From Oxalobacteraceae bacterium (lineage in GTDB: Bacteria; Pseudomonadota; Gammaproteobacteria; Burkholderiales; Burkholderiaceae_D): DNA of 44,367 nucleotides. Position numbers and translations under genes: made by a program. Below the pieces are notes generated by a model, which did no database searches, had not been told where the DNA came from, and was given only the letters and a program-made list of their open reading frames with translations. The stretch spans positions 1-44,367 of the forward strand of contig JANXTY010000064.1 of assembly GCA_025352145.1 (NCBI GenBank). Reading direction: 5' to 3'. Shown here piece by piece: positions 35,462-44,066 of this stretch. Positions within the stretch are counted from its first letter, which is position 1, and each line of letters starts with the position of its first letter.

Positions 35462-35800
35462 ATGTTAAATATGAAAAAGACATTTGCTCTGATCGGCATT
35501 ACAGGCGTTTTAGCAGTTGCCGCAGGCAACGGTTTTGCAAAAGATACCAAATGGGAAAAGCATCATCCACGCCGTGAGCAAGTCAATAATCGCTTAGACA
35601 ACCAGAATGACCGCATCAAGAGTGAAGTTAAAGAAGGCGATATGACCAAAACTCAGGCAGCAAAATTACGCAAACAAGACCGCCAAATTCGGAAAGAAGA
35701 AAAGTCTATGGCCAGCCAAAATGGCGGTCATATTACTAAGCAAGAACAAAAAACACTTAATCAGCAAGAAAACCATGTCAGCAAAGAAATCGGTAAATAA
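35462..35800 (+). CDS. Small secreted charged protein, unknown
   Basis: 112 aa. AAGGGGA precedes the ATG at 35462 by about 7 nt. A signal peptide (MLNMKKTFALIGITGVLAVA...GFA) is followed by a very hydrophilic mature chain of about 85 residues rich in Lys, Gln, Asn, Arg and Glu, without Cys and probably helical or extended (RREQVNNRLDNQNDRIKSEVKEGDMTKTQAAKLRKQDRQIRKEEK...). Semi-repetitive motifs of the form QxxRI/KxxQxxRI occur. The function is unknown; a periplasmic stress or chaperone-like protein is one possibility. A strong hairpin follows at 35863-35888. Confidence 0.8.
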   Translation: MLNMKKTFALIGITGVLAVAAGNGFAKDTKWEKHHPRREQVNNRLDNQNDRIKSEVKEGDMTKTQAAKLRKQDRQIRKEEKSMASQNGGHITKQEQKTLNQQENHVSKEIGK

Positions 35801-35862
35801 CAGGCTAACAGGCCACAATATCCTGTACCGATATGACGTCTATCTTACGGTAGGTGTCGATA

Positions 35863-35888
35863 AGGGCAGGCCCTTACTGGCCTGCCCT
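35863..35888 (+). terminator. Hairpin after small secreted protein gene
   Basis: AGGGCAGGCC, 6-nt loop, GGCCTGCCCT: a perfect 10-bp GC-rich stem 63 bp after the stop. There is no T-run, so it may be a rho-independent terminator variant or an RNA-stabilising stem. A second, imperfect GC hairpin follows near 35940-35970. The rest of 35801-36241 (441 bp) shows no recognisable gene apart from one unsupported frame. Confidence 0.6.
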
Positions 35889-36241
35889 CACCGAAGAACC
35901 ACGCTTGCGATTTTCGCCGTACCTGAATCCTAAAGATGACGCCCCCGCCTTACTGGATGGCGGGCGCACCATTATGGCATCCTTGAAACCGGAAATGATT
36001 CCTACCGTCCTAATGGAAAATCTGGGTTAAAAGTCGAAGAGAAAAGTACCCGATTGGACAGCCAGTTATTTGGAGCATCTGCAATACAAGAAATTTAATT
36101 GATCAATATTGCAACTGAAATCGCCCATTTTCACAATTTATTCATCCAGAAAGGAGCCTCATTATCACAAATAGTTATACATAACATTTTCAATGTGAAT
36201 GAATAACTAAAGTGTCCCTATAAAAAACAAGGAGAACAAAC

Positions 36242-37822
36242 GTGAGACAAAGTGAGAAATCAGGCATACTGACTAGTAGCATAATTACCTCAGCAATCAT
36301 ATTGATGTTGCCGACTGTGACGCAGGCAGTTTCTACAGCACCCGTCACCACGCAATGGGGCACGGTAAGCGAACCCGTATATCCATCGGTGTGCACAACG
36401 CTACGGGCTACTTTAACGCAAGTGAGCAGCTCGCTGGATGCAGCAGATGGAAATGCGAGTAATTCCAAGCCCGATGCCATCCGTATTCAGGCAGCGCTCA
36501 ATGGGTGTGCGGCAGGCCAGGCAGTCAGGCTCGTCAAGGGGGCTGCCGGCGAATCCGCATTCTTGAGCGGCGCGCTGACATTGAAATCAGGTGTGACATT
36601 ATGGATCGACTCGGGTGTGACCCTGTTTGGTTCACGCAATCCTGCGGATTATGACAACGGTGTAGGAACCTGTGGAACCGCTACCGTTGCCAATACCAAA
36701 TCCTGTAATCCATTAATAACGGCCAGCGGTACGGCCAATAGTGGCATCGTCGGTGACGGCATTATTGACGGACGTGGCGGTAGCATGATCACCTCAGGGC
36801 CGAACGCAAAACTACGCTCATGGTGGGACGTGGCTTGGCAGAATAAGAGTGCGGGCTTGTACCAACAAAATCCCAAGTTACTGCAGGTTACCGGCGGAAG
36901 TAATTTTACGCTGCACAACGTCACACTGCAAAATTCGCCTAACTTTCACATAGTGACCTCCGGCGTGGTGGGATTGACGGCATGGGGAATTAAGATTTTA
37001 TCGCCCAGCGCGGTCTATACCAAACCTGCTTATGCATGCCCGGCCGGTACCACGCCGGATGTAAAAACGCCTGCCACTTGCTTTACCCCTGGCACAGCAA
37101 AAAACACGGATGGTTTTGATCCCGGCCAGTCGAGCAACGTTTTACTAGCTTATTCATACATCAGTACCGGCGATGACGATGTGGCCATCAAAGCGCATAA
37201 CGGTCCGCTAAGTCAAAACCACACATACGCCCATAACCATTTTTACTACGGACACGGTATGTCGGTAGGAAGCGAGACCGATGCCGGTCTTAGTAATGTG
37301 ATGGTCACTGATCTGACCATTGACGGGCAAGACGCCTCCAATAGTACTGGTTTACACATTAAATCCGATGCAGCGGCCGGTGGCCACGTAGATAACGTCA
37401 CCTACAGTCATGTTTGCATGCGTAACATGCAAACGCCGATCGCATTCGACCCGTTTTATAACACAACCAACAGCGGGCATTACCCCAACTTTACCAACAT
37501 CAAGCTAGTGAATGTGCATGCCTTGGGCAGCGCGAAATACGCCGGTGGAAAGGCGATTTTTAAAGGCTACGAGCTGAACGGGCAAAACAACCCGTTGACT
37601 ATCAGTCTTGACAATGTCGTCTTTGATGGAGCACAGCCCATCGTGGATGCCAATGCGGCGCATTTCACGTTCGGACCGGGAACGGTTAGCTTTGCTAGTA
37701 GCATTGTTCCGTCTTCCGCAACGGATGTCACCGTTACCGGTGCTTCCGGTAGTAGTACCGCTATCGATTGCAGTAAAGCTTTTGTTAAGCTGAACACGGT
37801 GATGCCGACTTCTCCGTTTTAA
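36242..37822 (+). CDS. Polygalacturonase, glycoside hydrolase family 28
   Basis: Secreted pectin-degrading enzyme of 526 aa that hydrolyses alpha-1,4-galacturonan. GTG start at 36242 with AAGGAG about 7 nt upstream. A signal peptide (to about residue 30, TVTQA) precedes a right-handed beta-helix. GH28 motifs are in order: NTDGFDP (288-294, one catalytic Asp in NTDG), STGDDDVAIK (308-317, two catalytic Asp), GHGMSVGSE (337-345, catalytic His) and LHIKSD (371-376, substrate-binding Arg-Ile-Lys position, here His-Ile-Lys). The frame is intact. Extra Cys are scattered. It may serve plant-tissue growth, perhaps under the nearby FadR-type regulator. No pectin esterase or galacturonate pathway gene is in the window. 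Confidence 0.95.
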   Translation: MRQSEKSGILTSSIITSAIILMLPTVTQAVSTAPVTTQWGTVSEPVYPSVCTTLRATLTQVSSSLDAADGNASNSKPDAIRIQAALNGCAAGQAVRLVKGAAGESAFLSGALTLKSGVTLWIDSGVTLFGSRNPADYDNGVGTCGTATVANTKSCNPLITASGTANSGIVGDGIIDGRGGSMITSGPNAKLRSWWDVAWQNKSAGLYQQNPKLLQVTGGSNFTLHNVTLQNSPNFHIVTSGVVGLTAWGIKILSPSAVYTKPAYACPAGTTPDVKTPATCFTPGTAKNTDGFDPGQSSNVLLAYSYISTGDDDVAIKAHNGPLSQNHTYAHNHFYYGHGMSVGSETDAGLSNVMVTDLTIDGQDASNSTGLHIKSDAAAGGHVDNVTYSHVCMRNMQTPIAFDPFYNTTNSGHYPNFTNIKLVNVHALGSAKYAGGKAIFKGYELNGQNNPLTISLDNVVFDGAQPIVDANAAHFTFGPGTVSFASSIVPSSATDVTVTGASGSSTAIDCSKAFVKLNTVMPTSPF

Positions 37823-37829
37823 GTAGAAG

Positions 37830-37861
37830 TTCTCCATGCCGGAGTTGTCCGGCGTGGAGAA
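37830..37861 (+). terminator. Probable terminator of polygalacturonase gene
   Basis: TTCTCCATGCCGG, 6-nt loop AGTTGT, CCGGCGTGGAGAA: a 13-bp stem with one wobble pair starting 8 bp after the stop. Following bases are A-rich on this strand, so it is a terminator for the opposite strand too or a simple hairpin end. Confidence 0.7.
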
Positions 37862-37868
37862 AAAGGGA

Positions 37869-37887
37869 GGTTCTGTCGCATTAACTT
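37869..37887 (+). repeat. 19-bp direct repeat next to IS66 remnant
   Basis: GGTTCTGTCGCATTAACTT, identical to 44067-44085. It looks like an insertion-sequence end. Here it directly joins the first codons of the IS66 transposase remnant. Confidence 0.8.
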
Positions 37888-38479
37888 GGCAGTACATGAT
37901 GGCTGGTTCTCGTATCGCCAATACACTTGTTTGCACGCGCTATGTAACGCGCATCATTTGCGAGAGTTGCCCTACCTATTTGAGTCAACAGGGCAGCAAT
38001 GGGTGCGTGACATGATGCATGTGCTTGGTTGCCGCCAAAGATGAAATAGCGTTACGCAGCGACTCTGCCAAAGCGCTCGATACGCGACGCCAGCAGGCCA
38101 TTGCAATGGAATACAACGAGGTCATCACACGTGGCATGCTGGAGAACCCAATACAGCAACGAGATCCGGATCAACCTATCAAGCGTGGACGAATCAAGCA
38201 ATCACCAGCGACCAATTTATTGCGTCGCCTGAGCGACTATTCCGACGGTGTGTTGCGCTTCACCTGCGACCGGAATGTTCCCTTCGATAACAACTTGGCA
38301 GAGCGCGACATTCGCATGCCGAAACTTAAACAAAAAGTCTCCGGTTGCTTTCGCTCTCCCCAAGACATTGAGGCTTTTTGCACTATTCGATCCTACCTCG
38401 CTACGCTGCGAAAAAATCAAAAAACCTCTTCCAATCACTGGTTGCCACTTTCCAATTTAACCCTAATGCGGCTTTTTAG
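37886..38479 (+). pseudogene. IS66-family transposase remnant with two frameshifts
   Basis: C-terminal part of an IS66-type transposase. The first frame reads LAVHDGWFSYRQYTCLHALC and the NAHHLRELPYLFES stretch. A one-base shift near 38027 leads to VAAKDEIALRSDSAKALDTR, then NLLRRLSDYSDGVLRFTCDR and VPFDNNLAERDIRMPKLKQK (the DDE Glu region), and SGCFRSPQDIEAFC. A second shift near 38410-38415 in an A-run leads to the natural C-terminus NLFQSLVATFQFNPNAAF with a stop at 38477-38479. The N-terminal half is missing and starts at the 19-bp IS-like end. Confidence 0.85.
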
Positions 38480-38620
38480 TAGGGGCTGAATAATTACCAG
38501 AACCCAACAAATTGCTGACTCCGATAATGCCCAAGCGGCGAAAAAGTTCCACAGAATTTGTAAACAGCCGTTTTTTGCGTCAGTAGATTCGGAGCCATCC
38601 AGATACGAAATCGTCGCAAA

Positions 38621-39979
38621 CTAAAGTTCGGCATGTAGTCGCAATCCGTATATCTGGACAGGTCCGCGACTCCGGTTATAGGCCGGATTGGTGACATGTT
38701 GCATATCTGCCGACAAAGTGAGGCGTTTGCCAAGACGCGCAGAATAATAGGCCTCAATAATTTGTTCTCGCCCATAGGAAAGACCGCTATCTCCTATGAG
38801 GATGCCAATACCTCCGTGCGAAAAATAGGAACGCGCGTCTGCGGACAGGACGTTCGCCACGCCGACTATGCCGATAGTGTCGTCCGGTCGAGACCACCGT
38901 GTCCCTTTGAGCGCCATACCTACTGCCAGAGACCGATTGATCTCGGTGAATTCAAAGGCTTCCTTGCTCCCGTCGTTGGCGCTTGCCCGGACAAAGACTC
39001 CCATGCCAGTAGCGACTTCCTGCTCCAGATTGACGGCGATTCCAGAGCGCCACGCCACCTTGCGCACTGTCGCAACGTCAGGCACGGCACCAGCGGCAAT
39101 GGCAGCACTTACCGCATCCATATACCCAGCCATCTTTCCACGATTGGCGAAAGTCAGCAGCTTGAACTTGCCAAGCCGATTACCGAAATGGTAGCGCTGC
39201 TCTATCTCGGCAACTAGCATGTATTGGCTGAAGTCCACCGCGGTGATCTTTCCGTTCGGAACCGGCGAGAGTTGAAACACGCCGGTACGGAAGGACATGT
39301 CGCCGTGACTCAGTTCGGCGGCCAGTCCATAGGTAAACCCCCATGCATCTGCAGCGTAGTCGAAAGCACCGCTATCGATCACAGACCAATTGAGAAAATC
39401 GATCCGCGGGTCATGCGCATAGGTATTCGTATCAAAAATATCAGTGACCGAGAATTTACCGACCGTCACTGTCAGATTGTCGCGCGAGCGCACTCCGCCA
39501 AGCTGGTTCAGTGCGGGAGCAAGCTGTTCTTGGTCTTGACCGAGTGACCACGTCTGACGGAGAAACGCACGCGGTATCCTCAGGTAGGGGATGTTCTTTC
39601 CGATCTTGTAGGCCTCGCCGCTGGGAAAACCAGCCATGCCGACAGTATTGCTCAGGCCAAAACCTTGATCGATCTCGTGATTGATCCACAGCTCCGTGTT
39701 CTTGGAAAGGCGCAGGCCTGCATACAGGGTCACGTCTGTCGTTTCCTCTGTGCGTCCATGCGCATCCAGGCTATTGGCCCCTTGGTAAGACGACGCGAAG
39801 CCCGGGTGCCTTTGCGTCACGTTTGTTATCTGTCCATGCAGCGCCCAGTCTTCTGACGCGGCCGGTGTCTCGGACTGCTCGGCGGCGCTAACTGTGCCCG
39901 CCGTCATCGCGAGAATGCACGCCGAGATAACGCTTGCATAGGCCACTACGCACCACCATTCCTGTTTTCTTCTTTTCAT
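38621..39979 (-). CDS. OprB-type outer-membrane porin
   Basis: About 452 aa from the ATG at 39979 (MKRRKQEWWCVVAYASVISA), with GGTGA about 5 nt upstream; a longer frame from 40078 would overlap the Nramp gene. Signal peptide to about TVSAA. The mature protein is beta-rich with alternating residues and ends in an aromatic/Leu strand (QIYGLRLHAEL). Recognisable stretches of the carbohydrate-porin (OprB) family include LWINHEIDQGFGLSNTVGMA, FLRQTWSLG and WGFTYGLAAELS. It lies 23 bp after the Nramp-type transporter in the same operon, so the substrate may be a divalent cation rather than sugar (inference; OprB-type pores beside metal importers are known in other proteobacteria). Confidence 0.85.
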   Translation of the reverse strand: MKRRKQEWWCVVAYASVISACILAMTAGTVSAAEQSETPAASEDWALHGQITNVTQRHPGFASSYQGANSLDAHGRTEETTDVTLYAGLRLSKNTELWINHEIDQGFGLSNTVGMAGFPSGEAYKIGKNIPYLRIPRAFLRQTWSLGQDQEQLAPALNQLGGVRSRDNLTVTVGKFSVTDIFDTNTYAHDPRIDFLNWSVIDSGAFDYAADAWGFTYGLAAELSHGDMSFRTGVFQLSPVPNGKITAVDFSQYMLVAEIEQRYHFGNRLGKFKLLTFANRGKMAGYMDAVSAAIAAGAVPDVATVRKVAWRSGIAVNLEQEVATGMGVFVRASANDGSKEAFEFTEINRSLAVGMALKGTRWSRPDDTIGIVGVANVLSADARSYFSHGGIGILIGDSGLSYGREQIIEAYYSARLGKRLTLSADMQHVTNPAYNRSRGPVQIYGLRLHAEL

Positions 39980-40002
39980 TGCTTCACCGTTCAAAATTCT
40001 GA

Positions 40003-41316
40003 TCAAGCCTGGTTGAAAGTAGCGAACATAGCGATGACAGCTAGCGCCATCACGCCCGTAGCGGTCCACCCCAGCCATTTCAACTTGCTTGTGATGACAA
40101 ACCGTCCCATGACCTTGCTGCGCGCAGCCAACAGCATCATGACGGCCATGATTGGCACGGAGAGGACGCCATTGACGACGGCACTCCAGTACAACGCTTT
40201 AATGGGATCGATGGACGTGAAGCCCAAGGCGATTCCTGCCAGCGTGGAAACGGCAATAATGGCATAGAAGCGTTTGGCCGTAGTCAAACTATGCTCGAGC
40301 CCTTTTGCCCAATTGAAAGCATCTGCCATGGCATAAGCCGCAGAGCCAGCCAGAACGGGAACCGCTAGCATGCCGGTGCCGATAATGCCCGCAGCAAAAA
40401 GCAGGAAGGCGAAATTGCCGGCAATGGGACGCAAGGCTGTGGCAGCTTCTGCTGAGGTCTGTATATTCGTCACCCCATGAGCATGCAAGGTCACTGCCGT
40501 GGTCAAAATGATGAAGAACGCTACCAGATTGGAAAACCCCATGCCGAAATAGGTGTCGATCTTAATGCGCCGAAATGCCGCACGCGCCTGCTCCGGAACA
40601 ATGATCAGGGGTTGACGGGTCGGATCGGCTTCCAGCTCCTCAACCTCCTGGGCTGCCTGCCAGAAAAACAGGTAGGGACTGATGGTCGTGCCGAAAACGG
40701 CGACGATGGTCGTGATGGTCGCCGCATTCCAGGTCAATCTTGGCACAATGAGCGCGCGACCGACGTCGATCCAGGATATCTGAACGGCGAAGACTATTCC
40801 GACATAAGCAAGCAGCGCAAGCGTGAGCCATTTTAGTATCCGCACATAGCGACTGTAGGGAATGAATATTTGCAGAAGCAGGGAAAGCATGCCGAAACCA
40901 GCTGCGTACAGGTGCGCAGGTCCGCCGACCAGCAGCCGCAATGCATCACCCATCGCGGACACGTCGGCAGCAATGTTGATCGTGTTTGCAATGAGCAGCA
41001 ATCCGACTACGCAATACAACAACCAGCGCGGGAAATGTTCACGAATATTGCCAGCAAGTCCTATACCTGTTACACGACCAATACGCGCACTGACCATCTG
41101 AATGCCGACCATCAATGGATAAGTGAACAACATCGTCCACAGCAGATTCAAGCCAAATTGCGCGCCCGCCTGCGAATAGGTTGCAATACCGCTCGGGTCG
41201 TCATCAGCCGCGCCAGTGATCAGTCCCGGACCAAGCTTTTTTAGCCATGACTGAATAGGGGCGGCGCTGACAGCTTTGGGCACGGTAGTGGTAGTGGTAG
41301 TGGTAGGGATTTGCAT
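40003..41316 (-). CDS. Nramp-family divalent-metal transporter
   Basis: 437-aa inner-membrane proton-coupled metal importer with about 11 membrane helices. TM1 has DDDPSGIATYS in place of the usual DPGN. TM6 has TTISPYLFFWQA where canonical Nramps carry MPH, so the metal-binding Met and His are replaced. These differences recall Nramp subgroups with altered metal choice such as Mg-related members, so Mn2+/Fe2+ cannot be assumed. The ribosome site GAGGAG precedes the ATG. The N-terminus contains a run of Thr residues encoded by a GTGGTA microsatellite. The porin gene follows 23 bp downstream. Confidence 0.9.
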   Translation of the reverse strand: MQIPTTTTTTTVPKAVSAAPIQSWLKKLGPGLITGAADDDPSGIATYSQAGAQFGLNLLWTMLFTYPLMVGIQMVSARIGRVTGIGLAGNIREHFPRWLLYCVVGLLLIANTINIAADVSAMGDALRLLVGGPAHLYAAGFGMLSLLLQIFIPYSRYVRILKWLTLALLAYVGIVFAVQISWIDVGRALIVPRLTWNAATITTIVAVFGTTISPYLFFWQAAQEVEELEADPTRQPLIIVPEQARAAFRRIKIDTYFGMGFSNLVAFFIILTTAVTLHAHGVTNIQTSAEAATALRPIAGNFAFLLFAAGIIGTGMLAVPVLAGSAAYAMADAFNWAKGLEHSLTTAKRFYAIIAVSTLAGIALGFTSIDPIKALYWSAVVNGVLSVPIMAVMMLLAARSKVMGRFVITSKLKWLGWTATGVMALAVIAMFATFNQA

Positions 41317-41485
41317 TCGGACTCCTCATTTCAAAAATATGTGCTGGGTGCTCTTTGTTTCAACTAGTGCCGCTCCATTGAACCAGGCACGCGACACGGT
41401 TGATGGGCATTGTCAAATTGAGCGAAACAATCCCCCGGTTTTTACGGTCCTAGTTCATCGCTCACTTTGCCGTCACCGAGCCAAT

Positions 41486-42478
41486 CTAGTGGGCGTGTGC
41501 GTCGTGCGACTCCACGGATGGACTGAGGAGTGCGCAGACATGGGCAGTCGTCCCTTGTTCCAATTGCACGGTACTATGTACGATAGAAAACTTGGATTTA
41601 AGCTCATGTGTGATCTCGTCCATAAACGCGTCTCCGGGATAGGCTCCAGGCATCACCAGATGAACAGTCAGCGCCGTTTCTGTCGTGCTGAGACACCAGA
41701 TGTGAAGATCATGAATGGCGGTGACACCAGGTTTACGCTCCAAATAAGCTGACACGGCGCCGACGTCGACATTGGATGGAATTGCCGCCAATGCCATCAC
41801 GACCGATTCGCGTAACAGGTGCCAAGTTCCAATGACGATAATGACGACTAGGATAAAGCTGAGCGCCGGGTCGAGCCAGTACCATCCGGTCAAGGACATG
41901 ACAATGCCGGCAATGACGACGCCGAGGGACATGACGGCGTCCGAGGCCATATGAAGGTAAGCGCCACGAATATTCAGGTCGCCCTTGCTTCCCTTGACGA
42001 AGAACCACGCCGAGATACCATTGACGAGGATACCCGCACCCGCGACCAGGGTGACCGTCAGCCCGGCCACGGCAGGCGGCGCGAGAAGGCGCTGTAGCGA
42101 TGCCCATCCGATCGCGCCGCTCACTAGTAGCAGCAACACCGCATTGGCCATTGCGGCGATGATCGAACTGCCACGCATGCCGTACGTGAAGCGGCCGTCC
42201 GGAACGCGTTTGGCGAGTATCCCTGCACCCCATGCCAACAGTAAACCAAGGACATCTGACAAGTTGTGGCCGGCATCTGCCATCAACGCTGTTGAATTGG
42301 CGAATATGCCGTAGATAAACTCGGCTGCCACGAAACCGGAATTTAGGGTAATGGCAATGACAAAGGCCTTGCCAAAGTCGTCCGGTACACCATGGTGGTT
42401 GTGACCACCTGCGCCATGGCTGTGACCATGATGGTCATCGTGCCTACAAGTGGATTCGTGAGGAGCAGGATGCGTCAT
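41486..42478 (-). CDS. Cation diffusion facilitator (CzcD/DmeF-like) metal exporter
   Basis: 330-aa inner-membrane metal/proton antiporter, six helices. The metal-site motifs are ALMADAGHNLSD in TM2 and YLHMASDAVMS in TM5 (HxxxD). The His-rich N-terminus (RHDDHHGHSHGAGGHNHHG) and His-containing tail (ESHDAHAH) are typical of Zn/Co/Ni-type exporters. The cytoplasmic C-terminal dimer domain contains HDLHIWCLSTTETALTVHL. Its ATG shares one base with the stop of the ArsR regulator gene (TAATG), so the two are translationally coupled. Zn2+ is likely, with Cd2+ or Co2+ as alternatives. Confidence 0.94.
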   Translation of the reverse strand: MTHPAPHESTCRHDDHHGHSHGAGGHNHHGVPDDFGKAFVIAITLNSGFVAAEFIYGIFANSTALMADAGHNLSDVLGLLLAWGAGILAKRVPDGRFTYGMRGSSIIAAMANAVLLLLVSGAIGWASLQRLLAPPAVAGLTVTLVAGAGILVNGISAWFFVKGSKGDLNIRGAYLHMASDAVMSLGVVIAGIVMSLTGWYWLDPALSFILVVIIVIGTWHLLRESVVMALAAIPSNVDVGAVSAYLERKPGVTAIHDLHIWCLSTTETALTVHLVMPGAYPGDAFMDEITHELKSKFSIVHSTVQLEQGTTAHVCALLSPSVESHDAHAH

Positions 42479-42789
42479 TACTCTGTCTCTGGGTGCGGTT
42501 CGGTGATGTGCTCAAGCATGTCTGACAGCATGCCCGAGATGTGTTGATCAGCGGCCTCGTAAAAGACCTGCTTGCCGTGCCGTTCCGCCTTGACGATGTG
42601 CGTGGCACGCAGTAAGCGCAGATGGTGGCTGACTAGGGAGGGACTAAGTTCGAGGGCACTGGCGATATCGTTCACGGCAATTGGCTGAGTGAGGCAAATC
42701 AGGACGATGCGCAACCGTGTCGTGTCTCCCAACAAGCGGAAAAGATCGGCTAGCTCAGCTACTGAATTATCATTTGGTTGATTTATCAT
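42478..42789 (-). CDS. ArsR/SmtB-family metal-responsive repressor
   Basis: 103 aa from the ATG at 42789 (MINQPNDNSVAELADLFRLLGD); a longer frame from 42891 has no support. Winged helix: FRLLGDTTRLRIVLICLTQPIAVNDIASALELSPSLVSHHLRLLRATHIVKAERHGKQVFYEAADQH. The C-terminal helix has Asp-x-His, then His and Glu 11 and 14 residues later (DQHISGMLSDMLEHITE), the spacing of the alpha-5 Zn site of SmtB. It most likely represses itself and the CDF gene, released by Zn2+ or a similar cation. The overlapping TAATG junction couples the two genes. Confidence 0.9.
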   Translation of the reverse strand: MINQPNDNSVAELADLFRLLGDTTRLRIVLICLTQPIAVNDIASALELSPSLVSHHLRLLRATHIVKAERHGKQVFYEAADQHISGMLSDMLEHITEPHPETE

Positions 42790-42978
42790 ATTTAACACCT
42801 GAATAGATGTGCATATTTTATGTATGATCTTATGGAGATGCAATAGATGGAATTTTGCTGTCGCTGTGCACCCGGCCTTCAGGATCCTCATGCCTAAGCT
42901 TTGTCAGGTGCAGCTACTGCGCAAAACTTTCATTCCCAAGTTTTTTTCGAATGCGGTTCTTCACAAACGGATGGAAAA

Positions 42979-43980
42979 ATGTTGACCACACTTGCTCTCC
43001 TGCTGGGATCCGCAGCCTTCATTTATCTTTCCTGCGAATATTTTGTCAACGGCGTTGAATGGGTCGGCAAACATTTAGGCGTGTCTCAAACTGCGGTCGG
43101 TACCGTCCTTGCTGCTTTTGGCACGGCGTTACCGGAAAGTGTCGTGACCTTTGTGGCGGTTGTTTTTGGCGGGACCGACGCGCAGAAAGAAATCGGGGTA
43201 GGTGCCGCGATCGGCGGACCCTTGGTGTTGGCGACGCTTGCATACGCCGTGGTCGGACTGGTTTTTTTAACAGCCAGATCCAAGAAAAATATTGCGCTGT
43301 TGGCAAATGTCAATGTACACAAGCTCAGCCGCGATCAAGCCTGGTTTATCGGTATATTTATTGTGAAGGTCGCATTGGGTATCGTTGCGTTTGTGATCAA
43401 ACAATGGCTAGGGATTTTGTTTTTTCTTGTCTACGCAATCTACATATGGCGTGAAATGCAGCAAGAAGATGAAGTCGGTGTCGAGCATGAAGAGCTTGAG
43501 CCTCTCAAGTTCCGGCCGAAGGATGCTGCACCATCGACTGTATGGGCGCTGACCCAAACGTTTGCCGCCCTAATCGTCATTTTTTTGAGTTCCCGCTTGT
43601 TTGTGCATCAACTCGATGCCGTTGGCCCATGGCTGGGCATTTCACCACAACTGGTCGCCTTATTACTTAGCCCAGTTGCCACTGAGCTACCGGAAATCCT
43701 CAACGCGGTGATTTGGGTTAAGAAGGGAAAAGTTGCGCTGGCACTGGGCAACATCAGCGGTGCGATGATGATTCAGGCGACGATACCCAGCGGGTTAGCA
43801 TTGCTTTTCACGCCATGGATTTTAAGCGCGCCTTTACTGTGGGGCGCGGGTATTACCTTAGTGTCGGTCACAGGTCTCAATTGGTGCCTGCGCTGTAATG
43901 CCGTGACACCAGTCAGACTCGCCCTATTTGCCGTCTTTTATGGCGTGTTTGCGACTGGACTCTTTATTTTGCGTGCTTGA
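42979..43980 (+). CDS. CaCA-family sodium/calcium exchanger-like protein
   Basis: About 333 aa from the ATG at 42979 (MLTTLALLLGSAAFIYLSC); GGATGG lies upstream, and a longer frame starting at 42901 is not needed. Inner-membrane antiporter of the YrbG-like exchanger group. The two internal alpha-repeats carry the family motifs AAFGTALPESVVTFVAVV and SPVATELPEILNAVIWV. A charged cytoplasmic loop (QQEDEVGVEHEELEPLKFRPKD) lies between the halves. It diverges from the ArsR-CDF pair, with 190 bp between. Ca2+/H+ or Na+ exchange is expected; co-regulation with the CDF operon is inference. Confidence 0.9.
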   Translation: MLTTLALLLGSAAFIYLSCEYFVNGVEWVGKHLGVSQTAVGTVLAAFGTALPESVVTFVAVVFGGTDAQKEIGVGAAIGGPLVLATLAYAVVGLVFLTARSKKNIALLANVNVHKLSRDQAWFIGIFIVKVALGIVAFVIKQWLGILFFLVYAIYIWREMQQEDEVGVEHEELEPLKFRPKDAAPSTVWALTQTFAALIVIFLSSRLFVHQLDAVGPWLGISPQLVALLLSPVATELPEILNAVIWVKKGKVALALGNISGAMMIQATIPSGLALLFTPWILSAPLLWGAGITLVSVTGLNWCLRCNAVTPVRLALFAVFYGVFATGLFILRA

Positions 43981-44066
43981 TACCATTTCCGACGCGGCCG
44001 GGCGTTGGTGCATGGATAAAAATTTTGACAAGCGGAGGCTCTGCATCGTCACCGCATGAATTTTTT

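Noticed and set aside
35848-36030. Frame reading PALLDGGRTIMASLKPEMIP ahead of the polygalacturonase
   Set aside because: It runs through a strong hairpin, has no ribosome site and no recognisable family; probably chance or a very old remnant.
38494-38775. Minus-strand frame overlapping the porin 3' end
   Set aside because: Lies in another frame over the porin gene and the IS66 border, with no independent start signal; a shadow frame.
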